A stretch of DNA of 40,987 nucleotides from Oscillospiraceae bacterium (GTDB lineage Bacteria; Bacillota; Clostridia; Oscillospirales; CAG-272), in assembly GCA_015063695.1 (NCBI GenBank), contig SVTQ01000021.1, forward strand, positions 1-40,987. The letters run 5' to 3'. A program made the position numbers and the translations under genes. Numbering within the stretch: position 1 is the first letter of the stretch; each line of letters opens with the position of its first letter. The notes beneath the pieces were generated by a model that saw only the letters and a program-made list of their open reading frames with translations, had not been told where the DNA came from and made no database searches. Positions 1 through 9,415 of this stretch are shown piece by piece.

Positions 1-1
1 G

Positions 2-1312
2 CTTCTGACACTTCCCTTCATGGCTTCAAACGCTCTTCAGGTGCTTTACAGCACCATTGACATGGTCATCGTGGGAAAATTCGTCGGCACTGCAGGACTT
101 TCCGCCGTTTCCCAAAGCAGTCAGATCCTGAACTTTGCCACAATGGTATGCCTCGGCTTTTCGAACGGAGGTCAGGTGCTCATCTCCCAAGCTCTCGGCT
201 CAGGAAAAAAGAAAGAGCTGAACAGCATCATCGGAACTCTTTTCAGCCTCATTCTCCTTCTCGGTGTTTTTCTGTCAGCAGTGATACTGTCCTTCAGAAT
301 ACCGATACTTAACGTAATGAACGTACCCGCCGAAAGCTATGCCATGGCGAGCGACTATCTCATCATTTGCGGTGCAGGTCTCTTCTTCACTGCGGGCTAC
401 AATATGGTGTCCGCCGTTCTTCGCGGTATGGGTGACTCAAAAAGACCCTTCCTCTTTATCGCCATTGCCTCTGCGGTAAACCTTGTCCTTGACATTCTCT
501 TCACGGGAATTATGGGAATGGGTGTCGCAGGTGCGGCTTATGCCACCGTTATCGGTCAGGCGGCATCCTTTGTATTCTCCGTTTTCTATCTCAAAAAGAA
601 CAAAGATGCCTTCGGCTTCAATTTCAAAATAAAAAGCTTCAGAATAAATGGAAAATACGCAAAAATGATACTTTCTCTCGGCACTCCTATGGCGATCCAG
701 TCGGGATGTATCAACGTTTCCATGCTCTTTGTAAACTCAATGATAAACAAGGTCGGAGTCGTTGCTTCCGCCACCTTCGGTGTCGGGGGACGAATTGACG
801 ATATAATCAACAAGATATCCCAGGGAATACAGTATGCGGCAATGCCCATGATAAGTCAGAACATCGGCGCAGGCAATAAAAAAAGAGCGCGCCGCGTTGT
901 ATACTTCGCATGGCTCATCTCCGCCGTCATGACAGTCGTATCCATTCTTCTTTACGTTTTCTTCGGAAGAGAGCTCTTCATGCTCTTCTCAGACGACCCT
1001 GCAGTTCACGAAATGTCGGGAACCTTTATAAAAGCTATTCTCTGGATGTTCCCCGCCCTTGCGGTAATGAGAGGAAGCGGAGCCTTCATTCAAGGCATCG
1101 GCAACGCAAAGCTCTCCATGGTCCTTGCCCTTCTTGACGGAGTTGTACTAAGAATAGGACTGAGCTATCTCTTCGGTATATTCTTTGAGTGGGGCTTTTT
1201 CGGATTTGTTCTCGGCTACGGCCTTGCGGCATACGGCTTTGCCCTTCCAAGTATGATATATTTCCTCTCGGGAATATGGGAGAGGCGAAAGGTTCTTGCT
1301 GAGGATATATAG
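2..1312 (+). CDS. MATE family efflux transporter (5' end missing)
   Basis: Multidrug and toxin extrusion type transporter, expected to expel organic cations or drugs across the cytoplasmic membrane using an ion gradient (family knowledge). The reading frame is already open at base 2, reading LLTLPFMASNALQVLYS, and these residues match the first helix of MATE proteins. The start codon therefore lies upstream of the window, and the ATG at base 20 is internal. The 430+ residues visible form about 11-12 hydrophobic helices, including the typical IDMVIVGKFVG segment after helix 1 and a second-half repeat after residue 230 (LGTPMAIQSG). The C-terminus ends with the usual short basic tail. A U-tract terminator follows 14 bases after the stop, so this gene ends its own transcript and is separate from the pilus locus. 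The substrate cannot be told from sequence. Confidence 0.93.
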   Translation, partial: LLTLPFMASNALQVLYSTIDMVIVGKFVGTAGLSAVSQSSQILNFATMVCLGFSNGGQVLISQALGSGKKKELNSIIGTLFSLILLLGVFLSAVILSFRIPILNVMNVPAESYAMASDYLIICGAGLFFTAGYNMVSAVLRGMGDSKRPFLFIAIASAVNLVLDILFTGIMGMGVAGAAYATVIGQAASFVFSVFYLKKNKDAFGFNFKIKSFRINGKYAKMILSLGTPMAIQSGCINVSMLFVNSMINKVGVVASATFGVGGRIDDIINKISQGIQYAAMPMISQNIGAGNKKRARRVVYFAWLISAVMTVVSILLYVFFGRELFMLFSDDPAVHEMSGTFIKAILWMFPALAVMRGSGAFIQGIGNAKLSMVLALLDGVVLRIGLSYLFGIFFEWGFFGFVLGYGLAAYGFALPSMIYFLSGIWERRKVLAEDI

Positions 1313-1326
1313 AGTATTAGTATTAA

Positions 1327-1358
1327 ACAGCTATCGGTTATGCCGGTGGCTGTTTTTT
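1327..1358 (+). terminator. Rho-independent terminator after the MATE gene
   Basis: An 11-bp stem with two G-T pairs (ACAGCTATCGG with CCGGTGGCTGT, loop TTATG) is followed directly by a run of six T. It separates the MATE gene from the pilus operon promoter. Confidence 0.85.
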
Positions 1359-1440
1359 ACGTTGAAAAGAACTTTTAAACGTGGCAATATCTGTAAATAT
1401 TTTATTATAATTTACTTTATAATAAATTTTATAATAAATA

Positions 1441-1469
1441 TTGACAATATTATGCACGCGTGTTATTAT
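1441..1469 (+). promoter_or_regulatory. Sigma-A promoter of the pilus operon
   Basis: A perfect -35 box TTGACA (1441-1446), a 17-nt spacer and a -10 box TATTAT (1464-1469) with an extended-10 TG at 1461-1462. The surrounding 1380-1540 is very AT-rich. Transcription would begin near 1476, leaving a leader of about 85 nt before the GTG start at 1560. No other promoter of this quality is seen before the pilin gene. Confidence 0.8.
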
Positions 1470-1559
1470 TAAAATTAGAATTATTATATATAATAGCTAA
1501 TATTATAAGCTGTTATCTTATTCGCTTGCATAAAACATATCAGAAGGAGGTTCGGAAGC

Positions 1560-2015
1560 GTGAATGAAAAAGAGCTGAAAAAAATGTCCCGAAGCGAGCT
1601 TCTGGAGATCCTTATAGCACAGGCAGAAGAAAATAAAGAACTGAAGATCCGCCTCCAAAGAGCCGAAAAGCTCCTTGGTGAAAGAAAGATAGCACTTGAA
1701 AATGCAGGTTCTATTGCCGAGGCAGCTTTAAAGCTGAACGGTGTTTTCGAAGCGGCAGAGGAAGCGGCAAAACAGTATCTTGAAAACGTAAGATTTTTAA
1801 ACGACCGCGCCGAGAGCATATATAAGAGCGAAGAGGAGGATGCAAGAAGACAGGCTGACTCCATTATCGCGGAAGCGCTTGAATATCAAAAGCTTATCTA
1901 TGAACAAACGGCAAGGGATGAAAAAAGAGCGCGCAGCAGCAAAAGAGGGAAAGGCCTCAGAGCCGCAAGAACTCCTTCCCGCAAGATAACACAGGAGCAT
2001 GACGGCGATGAATAA
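1560..2015 (+). CDS. Coiled-coil protein of unknown function, first gene of pilus locus
   Basis: A 151-aa charged protein with no signal peptide or membrane segment. I do not recognise a named family. Residues 1-45 (MNEKELKKMSRSELLEILIAQ and onward) are strongly heptad-like. An Ala/Glu-rich helical stretch covers about 50-110, and the tail is basic (SSKRGKGLRAARTPSRK). The overall look recalls DivIVA-type or other cytoplasmic scaffold coiled coils, but this is only resemblance. Translation starts at GTG 1560 because AAGGAGG lies at 1544-1550 with 9 nt spacing and no in-frame ATG is nearby. The stop codon overlaps the start region of the signal peptidase gene, implying translational coupling. 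Its place at the head of the operon suggests a cytoplasmic role in localising pilus assembly (inference). Confidence 0.8.
   Translation: MNEKELKKMSRSELLEILIAQAEENKELKIRLQRAEKLLGERKIALENAGSIAEAALKLNGVFEAAEEAAKQYLENVRFLNDRAESIYKSEEEDARRQADSIIAEALEYQKLIYEQTARDEKRARSSKRGKGLRAARTPSRKITQEHDGDE
1993..1997 (+). promoter_or_regulatory. Ribosome binding site deciding the signal peptidase start
   Basis: AGGAG sits 10 nt before the ATG at 2008 but only 1 nt before the ATG at 1999, so 2008 is the better start. Confidence 0.65.
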
Positions 2016-2595
2016 TAAGAATTTTACAAGCGGTGTTTCCGATGCAACCGTTTTCAAAGCTGAGCTTGCACGCATAAAGCACAGACAAAAGTACAAAAGA
2101 GTTCTTAAAAGCACCGTTTTTACCCTTATCGTGGTTGCCGCAGTTGCCGTTCTCGTTGCAACTCTCTGGATGCCCGTTCTTCAGATATACGGGACCTCAA
2201 TGACACCCTCTCTCCATGACGGCGACATAATTATTTCCGTTAAGGATACCGAACCCGAAACAGGTGATATTATCGCCTTTTACTATAATAACAAGATCCT
2301 CGTAAAAAGAGTTATCGCTGGTCCCGGTGAATGGATAGATATAGACGGCGAGGGAAACGTTTTCGTAAACAGTGTTCCGATAAGCGAGCCCTATCTTTCC
2401 GAAAAGGCACTTGGAGAATGCAATATTGAATTCCCCTATCAGGTACCCGAAGCAAAATATTTTGTTTTAGGTGACCACAGGAGCGTTTCCACAGACTCCC
2501 GAAATACGGCGGTAGGCTGTGTTTCAGAGGAACAAATGGTGGGGAGAATTGTTTTCCGCGTTTGGCCCCTTTCTGCTTTCGGAAAGGCTGACTGA
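2008..2595 (+). CDS. lepB: Signal peptidase I
   Basis: Type I signal peptidase of 195 aa that would cleave signal peptides of exported proteins at the outer face of the membrane. One N-terminal membrane helix (about 34-55) is followed by the S26 motifs. The catalytic serine is in YGTSMTPSL (about S64), the general-base lysine in ILVKRVIAGPG (about K100), and the conserved LGDHRSVSTDSR box lies near the C-terminus. Length fits Gram-positive SipS-type enzymes. The ATG at 2008 is preferred over 1999 because of ribosome binding site spacing. It overlaps the preceding coiled-coil gene. Dedicated signal peptidases are common in Gram-positive pilus loci, where they process or help assemble pilins, so a pilus-specific role is likely, though a housekeeping role is not excluded. 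Confidence 0.92.
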   Translation: MNNKNFTSGVSDATVFKAELARIKHRQKYKRVLKSTVFTLIVVAAVAVLVATLWMPVLQIYGTSMTPSLHDGDIIISVKDTEPETGDIIAFYYNNKILVKRVIAGPGEWIDIDGEGNVFVNSVPISEPYLSEKALGECNIEFPYQVPEAKYFVLGDHRSVSTDSRNTAVGCVSEEQMVGRIVFRVWPLSAFGKAD

Positions 2596-2702
2596 CGAAA
2601 CTGATCTCATAAATAACTACGTATTTTTATTTTTTAATTATAATATATAACTTTTATATATATTTCGGGCGCATATAAACAGCTCGCACAAAATCCGAAA
2701 AG

Positions 2703-2710
2703 AAAGGAGG
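2703..2710 (+). promoter_or_regulatory. Ribosome binding site for a TTG start
   Basis: AAAGGAGG lies 9 nt before TTG 2720. This strong site fixes the start of the giant adhesin at a TTG; the nearby GTG at 2716 is out of frame. Confidence 0.8.
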
Positions 2711-2719
2711 GAGAAGTGC

Positions 2720-5700
2720 TTGAGCCGATATTTTAACACAAAAGACTTTGACACAAAGCTTGACAAAAACATTTCAAGCCGAGCCGCAGGGTACGGCAAG
2801 ACACGAAAAAAGAAAAAACGGCTTCGTACGGTAGTCACCTACCTTGCGGCAATCGTTGTATTCTGCACAGTATACGCACTTATCCTTCCTGCCATAACAA
2901 AGGAAAGAGGAGCCTTTTGCGGATTTGAAGAGCATCTTCACTCAGAAGAATGTTATTCCGTTTCAGTTCCCGTTTGCGAAATATGCGGTGAGCCCGTATA
3001 CGAAGTGATCGCAGAAGATACTGAGACACCGACGACGGAAGCTTCAAACAGTGAAACTGATGCCGCTGCAGACGAAATCGAAGACAGCATCGATCAGGAT
3101 GATACCGCCGAGAGCACGGAAGCGCTGACTGACGAAACCGAAAAAACAGCTGAGACTGCTCCCGATCACGTCCACAAAGCTCCCGAAGGCTTTGTAGAAA
3201 AAGTTCTTATCTGCGAAAAATCAGAGCATACCCACAGCGACATCTGTTACTCAGATAAAGAGTCCGACGTTGAAGACGAAACGGTTTGGGAAAAGACAGT
3301 CCCCGAGGATATTCCCTATGACTGGCAGAAAGCGCTTGTTGAAGTTGCAAAGAGTCAGCTTGGATATAAAGAGAGCATAAACAATTTCATCATAGATGAA
3401 AACGGAGAAAGAAAGGGCTATACAAGATACGGAGCGTGGTACGGCGAGCCCTACGGCAGCTTTGAAGAAACCTTCGTCATGTTCTGTATGCATTATGCAG
3501 GCTTTGATGATAGCTATTTACCCGTATCTAAAGATGTTTCGGAATGGATAAATCTCCTTTCTGAAAAAGAACTTCTGAAAGAGCCCCTCAATCACATGGC
3601 GCTCCCCGGAGACGTGGTATTCATTGAAGATGAAGAAGCGGTCACCCATCCTGCCATTATCTGCGAGATAACAAATGACGGAGAAAATGGACCCATTCTC
3701 AAATTCATATATGCCGACAAAGAGGCAGGCTGTATTTCCTACGGCGAGACCGAAAAGGACAGTCCTCTCATAAAAGGCTACGCCGACGTAGGCACGGCAT
3801 ATAAAGAATACAGAAAATTTGTTCCTTTCGAAAAAATATACGTTGACGAAAACGTAACCGTCAAGGCAACCTATTATGCAACGGCGGGAATTCCCGAAGA
3901 TGCAGAGCTTACCGTGACACCTGTTACAGAAGAAAAAAACAGCGAGTATGAAGATTGTTATACAAGCGCAATAGAGGTTATAGAAAGCAATAAGCTTCAA
4001 GCGGTGACTCCAAAGGTAACAAATTTCCGTCTGTACGATATAAGCTTCCTTTATGACGGCAAAGAGGTTACCACCACGGATAAGGTGGATGTGGAGATAA
4101 GCTTCCCCTCAGAAGAGCTTAATACGGAAAACAACGTTTCCGTAGTTCACTATGCAGAGGAGGGAGCGGAGCTCTCCAACGTCACCGATTATTATGTCGA
4201 CAGCGAAGGAAATCTCAACACTTCCTTTGAAACGGAAAGCTTTTCACTCTTTGCGATCGTAACCGTTGAAAACGTTGCAAACCATATAATCAACCTTTCA
4301 ACCTACGAAGTGACTTCATCAAACATCAGCTCTCTCGGCGGAAAAACCTTTGCCATTGCAGCCGACGGCCATGCGCTTTATATGGACAGCCAAGGAACCC
4401 TTTCGGTTCATGAGCTGTTCATCCGCGACAGCGGCGGAGTTACCGGAGAAGAGCTCCTTGTAAAATGGGGCTTTGAGCGCCAAGGAACCACGGGAAGTAA
4501 TTACCGTCTCACCGCAACCGTTGAAGGAAATAAATACTATATTGCAACGGCTGACGGAGTTCTGTCGACTGTCTCCGACCAAACGGCAGCCGCAGTTTTC
4601 ACCGCGGCCACAAGCGGAACGGGACTCACTCTGAAAAACGGAAGCTCCTTTATTCATCTTGAAACGGCCGCTCCCTCTATGGGTGATTCCCAAGTTCTGA
4701 ACCTGTACACTGTCCCCACGGGAACCTACTCAGTAACCTTTGACGGTCAGATAGGTCTTCCTACCTACATGGGCAGCTCCAACAAAAAATATACCGGAGC
4801 GGTAAAGGTTACGGCACAGACCGACTCGGAAGGCTACGTAACTCTTCCGAATGTCGGAGACGTGGTAAACGGAACCACCTTCACCGTTCCCGGAAATTAT
4901 CCCATGAAGCTGAACGGCTGGTACGACATTATAAACAGTGTCTACTACGACAGCTCCATGCTGGGACAAAAGATCAAGGTAACGGGTGACACCACATTCT
5001 ATCCCGAATGGGTGGCAGAAACCTACGATATAGGACAGAATGAAAGCGTTGTCACAGGACAGCCCGACACCCGGGATTTTATAACGACAAAAGTATTTGA
5101 CTACAACGAAATTTTCAACGTTCAGTCCGCGACCTACAATGAATCGGACGGGCTCTGGTACTTCGACCCCGACAGTGAGCTTGGATTTATATTCTTTGAC
5201 TATATAAACCCTTCGGGTAATATCGGTAATATAAAAAGCAAAGACAGCTCGGTAGACGGAATAACGGTAAATGCCGAAAAGACTGCAGGTACACGAGGCT
5301 CGGGAACTACGTTCCCCGGAACGATCACTGCAGGAATAGCAAACGACAAACGAATAGAGGCTCTGTTCGGAGATGACTTTGTACCGGGCCGACTTGCCCT
5401 TGGAGAAGCCGACTGGCTTTACAGCTTTGATCCCGACACAGGATTTTATTATTACAACAGTGCGTGTAATGCAGCCTCCTACAATCAAAGCGACCAACGC
5501 TTCTACGTATACGACTACGTAGTAAATATAGACAGTCAGAACAGCTTGAACGACTTTCTCCCCTTCAACTATCCCTCCGAGCACAACGGCGGCGATAAAG
5601 TCTTTGCAGAAAAGGACAACGAAGCAAACTACTGGTTCGGCATGAGCAGCGAAATTCAGTTCTACCTGCCGGAGGACAGCGGTTCGGGTTATAATTTCTC

Positions 5701-7705
5701 CGCAAACGGCGAAGAAATGCAGTTCCGCTTCTCGGGAGACGACGACGTTTGGGTATTCATTGACGGCGAGCTTGTGCTTGATCTTGGCGGTGTCCACGAC
5801 GTGGTATACGGCGAGATAAACTTCTCCACCGGTATCGTAAAAACAGGACAGGCGTTTGCTTCCAATCAGGTTGCAAACAACACCGCAGACAGCTATGAGG
5901 GCATGCCCGGTGTTGATGCGGGCACTCCTGCAGGCGTAACAATAACAAATCTTCCGACTCTTGAAGGCGGAAAGGAGCACACTCTCACAGTTTACTATCT
6001 TGAACGCGGTTCATCTCTTTCAAACTGTGCTATTTACTTTAACCTTTCTCCTGCATATGAGCTTGAGATAACAAAGAGCGATAAAAACGGCTCCATATAT
6101 CTTGCCAACGCACAGTTCCAGATATTTGACGACCCTGAATGTACAATACCCTCCACTCTCTACATACATAACGAGAGCGGTTCTCTTGAAGAGATAACGG
6201 GAGCAACGTTCACAACTAACGAGCACGGCGTTCTCTATTGCTTCGGTATGCTTGCGGGAAAGAAGTATTACATCAAAGAAGTTATGCCGCCAAGCGGCTA
6301 TCCCGATATGTCAAGGTTCGTGATCGAAGTTGACCTGAACGAGCAGGGAAAACCGACTCAGGTTGTGATCGACAGTAATAAAGACCCTTGGATCTATGCT
6401 GACGCTTATGTGGTTTCAAGCGATGCCCAACACAGGATCGAGCTTCACGTTTACAATGACACCCATATAGGCGGCAAAGAAACAAAAAAAGTATACGTGG
6501 AAAAAACTTGGGGTGAGGGAAGCACCAACTTACCTGAAAGTATCTCCGTTATGCTTTATTCCAACGGAGAGCCAACCTCACGAACACTTACACTCAACTC
6601 CGAAAACGACTGGAAGGGTCTGTTCTATGAGCTTCCCGTCGTCGACGGTTACGGAAACGAAATCGTATATACCGTAAAAGAAAACGGAATTCCTTACGGA
6701 TATTCCGTAACCTACGGAGAGATCATAGGCGAAGACTCAACCACCACTGAGGTCCCGGGTTATTTTGAGCAGGCGACCGCCTTTGAAAACGGATACATCT
6801 ATCATCTTGTACTACCTTCCACGGGCAGGGCGATCCAAGGCTCAAGCGGAACGACCATCAGCGGCGCAGTCAGCGACAACACAAACGAAGCTCAGCTCTG
6901 GAAAGCGATATCCTCCGGAAGCGGCTTCCTGCTTCAGAACGTGGCATATCCTTCAAGGTATCTCAACATCGGCACTTCAACCAGCAGTATCACGGGCGGT
7001 ACGTCGACCACAAGTAATAACGCCATAATAACTCTCACAAATGAACACTTGAGGTCTGCCGCAGGAGGATACCTTAGAGCAGGCACAAGCAGTTCTTCTT
7101 TCCGAGGGACAAGATATTCCTCCTATGCTGCTACAATTACGGCATACAAATGGAATCCGCCGAGCACAACCACAACAACGGTTGAGGTTCCCGGATGGAG
7201 GATAACCAACACTCCCTGGGACAGACTGGATATACCCATTGAAAAGATATGGGACGAAACGGTGAGCGAGGCGAATAAAGCTCCCATTGAATTTGAGCTT
7301 TATCTTGTAAGAAACGGCGAGGTAAATACGCCCGAAAGGGTCGCTTCGCTGACACTGACAGCGGAAAACAGTTGGTCGGGAGTTTTTGAAGACCTTGACT
7401 ATCCCGGTGAAAACGGTTACTACTGCATAGTAGAAAAGACCGAAAACTACACAGTTACATACGGCGGCGAAACGGTGTACATCCTTATCGATGATACAAT
7501 GTGCGAAGCCGCAGTTGTAAATATCAACTCCTTCGGAGAAGCCGAAACGGTACAGACGACAAACTCCGTGCTCTATCTGCTTCCCGATACGGGCGGCATC
7601 GGCGAATTGATAGTTTTATCTTTGGGACTCATTATGATAATCCCATCGGGAATTCTTCTTGCTTACCGATACCGAAAAAAACGAAAGGAGGACTTTAGTC
7701 CCTGA
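2720..7705 (+). CDS. Giant LPDTG cell-wall adhesin with degenerate CHAP-like, fibro-slime/PA14 and Cna-B domains
   Basis: A 1661-aa surface protein, probably the large (tip) adhesin of the pilus locus. Visible order: basic cytoplasmic head and export helix (about 35-59); Cys/His motifs (HLHSEECY; SEHTHSDICY) around an acidic Ser/Thr-rich linker (about 65-195); CHAP/C40-like domain (about 200-355); linker and beta domains; fibro-slime/PA14-like domain (about 790-1110) with FSGDDDVWVFIDGELVLDLGG; SpaA-like domain (about 1113-1215); Cna-B domain (about 1255-1340) with KKVYVEKTW; Ser/Thr-rich beta-trefoil-like section (about 1356-1475); second Cna-B (about 1500-1590); LPDTG sorting signal (1621-1625), membrane helix and basic tail. 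Where active relatives read WCAMFV, this protein reads FEETFV, so the catalytic Cys is Glu249; a candidate catalytic His310 remains. Start is TTG. The 124-nt gap before it is AT-rich. Domain limits are estimates by eye. Confidence 0.9.
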   Translation: MSRYFNTKDFDTKLDKNISSRAAGYGKTRKKKKRLRTVVTYLAAIVVFCTVYALILPAITKERGAFCGFEEHLHSEECYSVSVPVCEICGEPVYEVIAEDTETPTTEASNSETDAAADEIEDSIDQDDTAESTEALTDETEKTAETAPDHVHKAPEGFVEKVLICEKSEHTHSDICYSDKESDVEDETVWEKTVPEDIPYDWQKALVEVAKSQLGYKESINNFIIDENGERKGYTRYGAWYGEPYGSFEETFVMFCMHYAGFDDSYLPVSKDVSEWINLLSEKELLKEPLNHMALPGDVVFIEDEEAVTHPAIICEITNDGENGPILKFIYADKEAGCISYGETEKDSPLIKGYADVGTAYKEYRKFVPFEKIYVDENVTVKATYYATAGIPEDAELTVTPVTEEKNSEYEDCYTSAIEVIESNKLQAVTPKVTNFRLYDISFLYDGKEVTTTDKVDVEISFPSEELNTENNVSVVHYAEEGAELSNVTDYYVDSEGNLNTSFETESFSLFAIVTVENVANHIINLSTYEVTSSNISSLGGKTFAIAADGHALYMDSQGTLSVHELFIRDSGGVTGEELLVKWGFERQGTTGSNYRLTATVEGNKYYIATADGVLSTVSDQTAAAVFTAATSGTGLTLKNGSSFIHLETAAPSMGDSQVLNLYTVPTGTYSVTFDGQIGLPTYMGSSNKKYTGAVKVTAQTDSEGYVTLPNVGDVVNGTTFTVPGNYPMKLNGWYDIINSVYYDSSMLGQKIKVTGDTTFYPEWVAETYDIGQNESVVTGQPDTRDFITTKVFDYNEIFNVQSATYNESDGLWYFDPDSELGFIFFDYINPSGNIGNIKSKDSSVDGITVNAEKTAGTRGSGTTFPGTITAGIANDKRIEALFGDDFVPGRLALGEADWLYSFDPDTGFYYYNSACNAASYNQSDQRFYVYDYVVNIDSQNSLNDFLPFNYPSEHNGGDKVFAEKDNEANYWFGMSSEIQFYLPEDSGSGYNFSANGEEMQFRFSGDDDVWVFIDGELVLDLGGVHDVVYGEINFSTGIVKTGQAFASNQVANNTADSYEGMPGVDAGTPAGVTITNLPTLEGGKEHTLTVYYLERGSSLSNCAIYFNLSPAYELEITKSDKNGSIYLANAQFQIFDDPECTIPSTLYIHNESGSLEEITGATFTTNEHGVLYCFGMLAGKKYYIKEVMPPSGYPDMSRFVIEVDLNEQGKPTQVVIDSNKDPWIYADAYVVSSDAQHRIELHVYNDTHIGGKETKKVYVEKTWGEGSTNLPESISVMLYSNGEPTSRTLTLNSENDWKGLFYELPVVDGYGNEIVYTVKENGIPYGYSVTYGEIIGEDSTTTEVPGYFEQATAFENGYIYHLVLPSTGRAIQGSSGTTISGAVSDNTNEAQLWKAISSGSGFLLQNVAYPSRYLNIGTSTSSITGGTSTTSNNAIITLTNEHLRSAAGGYLRAGTSSSSFRGTRYSSYAATITAYKWNPPSTTTTTVEVPGWRITNTPWDRLDIPIEKIWDETVSEANKAPIEFELYLVRNGEVNTPERVASLTLTAENSWSGVFEDLDYPGENGYYCIVEKTENYTVTYGGETVYILIDDTMCEAAVVNINSFGEAETVQTTNSVLYLLPDTGGIGELIVLSLGLIMIIPSGILLAYRYRKKRKEDFSP

Positions 7706-7822
7706 CGGGAAACATCCCCTTTCAGACAGTTTTATAAATACAGCATGTTTTTTATCATAACAAACTTTAATAATAAAAAATAAAAATAAAAAAACGAAAA
7801 CAAAAAAGAAAGGAATTTCAAA

Positions 7823-9373
7823 ATGAAAAACTTGAAAAAAATCGCATGCATCCTTCTGACAGTTGTAATGTTTGTCAGCATGATGACAACAGTCGGCGCG
7901 ACCGACATCACCATCAGCGGCGGCGCTGAAGGCTCCTCTTACGAAGCTTATAAGCTTCTTGACGCAACAGACGGCGGCAACGGCAAGTTCGCATACACTC
8001 TCAACGAAAAGTATGACGATATCCTCGCTTCCGTAACAGGCGAAACAGAATCTGCTGAAATCGTTGACTACATTTCAAGCCTTGATACTGACGGTATCCG
8101 TGCATTCGCAGATGCAGTTTACGCTGCAATCGATGCCGCTGACCCCGAAGTAGCAGCTGATTACACAACAGACTCCGCAACATTCGAAGGCGTTGCTCAG
8201 GGTTACTACCTCATCGCTGAAACAGCAACAGGCGACGTATCTGACACACTTTCTCTCGTAATGCTCGACACAAAGGGCGAAGAAACAATAGAAGTTAACA
8301 CAAAGGAAAGCAAGCCCTCTCTCGACAAGGAAGTTGAAGAAAAGAACGACACAACAGGCGCAACATCCTGGGGCGAACATGCAGACTACGACGTAAACGA
8401 CGTTATTAACTACAAGATCACAGGTACAGTTTCCGAAAAGTACGCAAGCTACAAGAGCTACTTCTACAAGTTCACTGACTCCATGGACAAGGGTCTTACA
8501 TACAACGAAGACGCTAAGGTATACGTTGTAAACGGAGACTCCAAGGTTGAAGTTACAGAATACTTCACTATCGTTTCCACAGCAAACGCTGAAAGCGGCT
8601 ACAAGAACGGCTTCACAGCAACCTCCAACCTCAAGGAGATCCCCGGTATCACAGTAGATGCTTCCACAACGGTTCTCGTTGAATACACAGCAACGCTCAA
8701 CGAATACTCCCTCAAGGGCGAACCCGGTAACGAAAACGTTGCATACCTCGAATATGAAAACAACCCCTACCACGAAGCAGACGGCGATAACACACCCGAC
8801 ACACCCAATGAACCCGAAGAACCCGGTAAGACGATCGAAGACGTTACTATCGTTTTCACATACAACACAGTTGTAAACAAGGTTGACGGCGAAGGCGAAG
8901 CTCTCGAAGGCGCAGGCTTTACTCTTTACAAGTACAGCGCAGAAGCAGGCGACTGGCTCGCAGTAGGCGAAGAACTCGTTGGCGGCAACATGACGACCTT
9001 CACATTCGCAGGTCTTGACATCGGTAAGTACAAGATCGTTGAAACAACAATTCCCGCAGGCTACAACAAGTGCGATGACGTTGAATTTGAAGTAGTTGCA
9101 GAATACAACGTTGAAGATCCCGAAGACCCTCAGCTCACAAACCTCGTTGTTAAGGATAAGAACGGCGCTATCGTTTCCGAGGGAAGCGAAGCTACATTCA
9201 GTGCAACAGCTTCCTCCGGTGTAATCTCTACAGATATCGTTAACCTTTCCGGCACAGAGCTTCCCGGTACAGGCGGCATCGGTACAACTATCTTCTACGC
9301 AGCAGGCGCAGTTCTCGTTCTTGCAGCTGTTGTACTTCTTATCACAAAAAAGCGCATGAACGCTTCCAAGTAA
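7823..9373 (+). CDS. Major pilin, isopeptide-forming fimbrial backbone protein
   Basis: A 516-aa secreted shaft subunit of a sortase-assembled pilus. Signal peptide is about residues 1-27, with cleavage near VGATD. The N-terminal domain has a short Gly-rich start. A fimbrial isopeptide (D2-type) domain begins near SKPSLDKEVEEKND, where a Lys could serve as the sortase acceptor. A SpaA/Cna-B-like domain (about 350-460) begins VVNKVDGEGEALEGAGFTLY and carries the usual E in KIVETTIPAGY. LPGTG is at 480-484, followed by a membrane helix and KKRMN tail. The classic YPK pilin motif is not seen. Codon use is visibly biased compared with the neighbours (Lys mostly AAG, Thr mostly ACA), as in very highly expressed genes. 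The start has GAAAGGA nearby. A strong hairpin follows the gene. A promoter in the AT-rich 117-nt gap upstream is possible but not clear. Confidence 0.92.
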   Translation: MKNLKKIACILLTVVMFVSMMTTVGATDITISGGAEGSSYEAYKLLDATDGGNGKFAYTLNEKYDDILASVTGETESAEIVDYISSLDTDGIRAFADAVYAAIDAADPEVAADYTTDSATFEGVAQGYYLIAETATGDVSDTLSLVMLDTKGEETIEVNTKESKPSLDKEVEEKNDTTGATSWGEHADYDVNDVINYKITGTVSEKYASYKSYFYKFTDSMDKGLTYNEDAKVYVVNGDSKVEVTEYFTIVSTANAESGYKNGFTATSNLKEIPGITVDASTTVLVEYTATLNEYSLKGEPGNENVAYLEYENNPYHEADGDNTPDTPNEPEEPGKTIEDVTIVFTYNTVVNKVDGEGEALEGAGFTLYKYSAEAGDWLAVGEELVGGNMTTFTFAGLDIGKYKIVETTIPAGYNKCDDVEFEVVAEYNVEDPEDPQLTNLVVKDKNGAIVSEGSEATFSATASSGVISTDIVNLSGTELPGTGGIGTTIFYAAGAVLVLAAVVLLITKKRMNASK

Positions 9374-9415
9374 TCTGAAGAAGCAACTTACCTACACGTA
9401 AAACTTTAAAAACAT

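Noticed and set aside
4730..5980. 416-codon minus-strand frame opposite the adhesin
   Set aside because: Antisense shadow produced by the codon bias of the adhesin gene; no domain or ribosome binding site.
8075..8773. 232-codon minus-strand frame opposite the pilin
   Set aside because: A mirror frame of a highly codon-biased gene; the unusual Cys/Val composition shows that it is a shadow.
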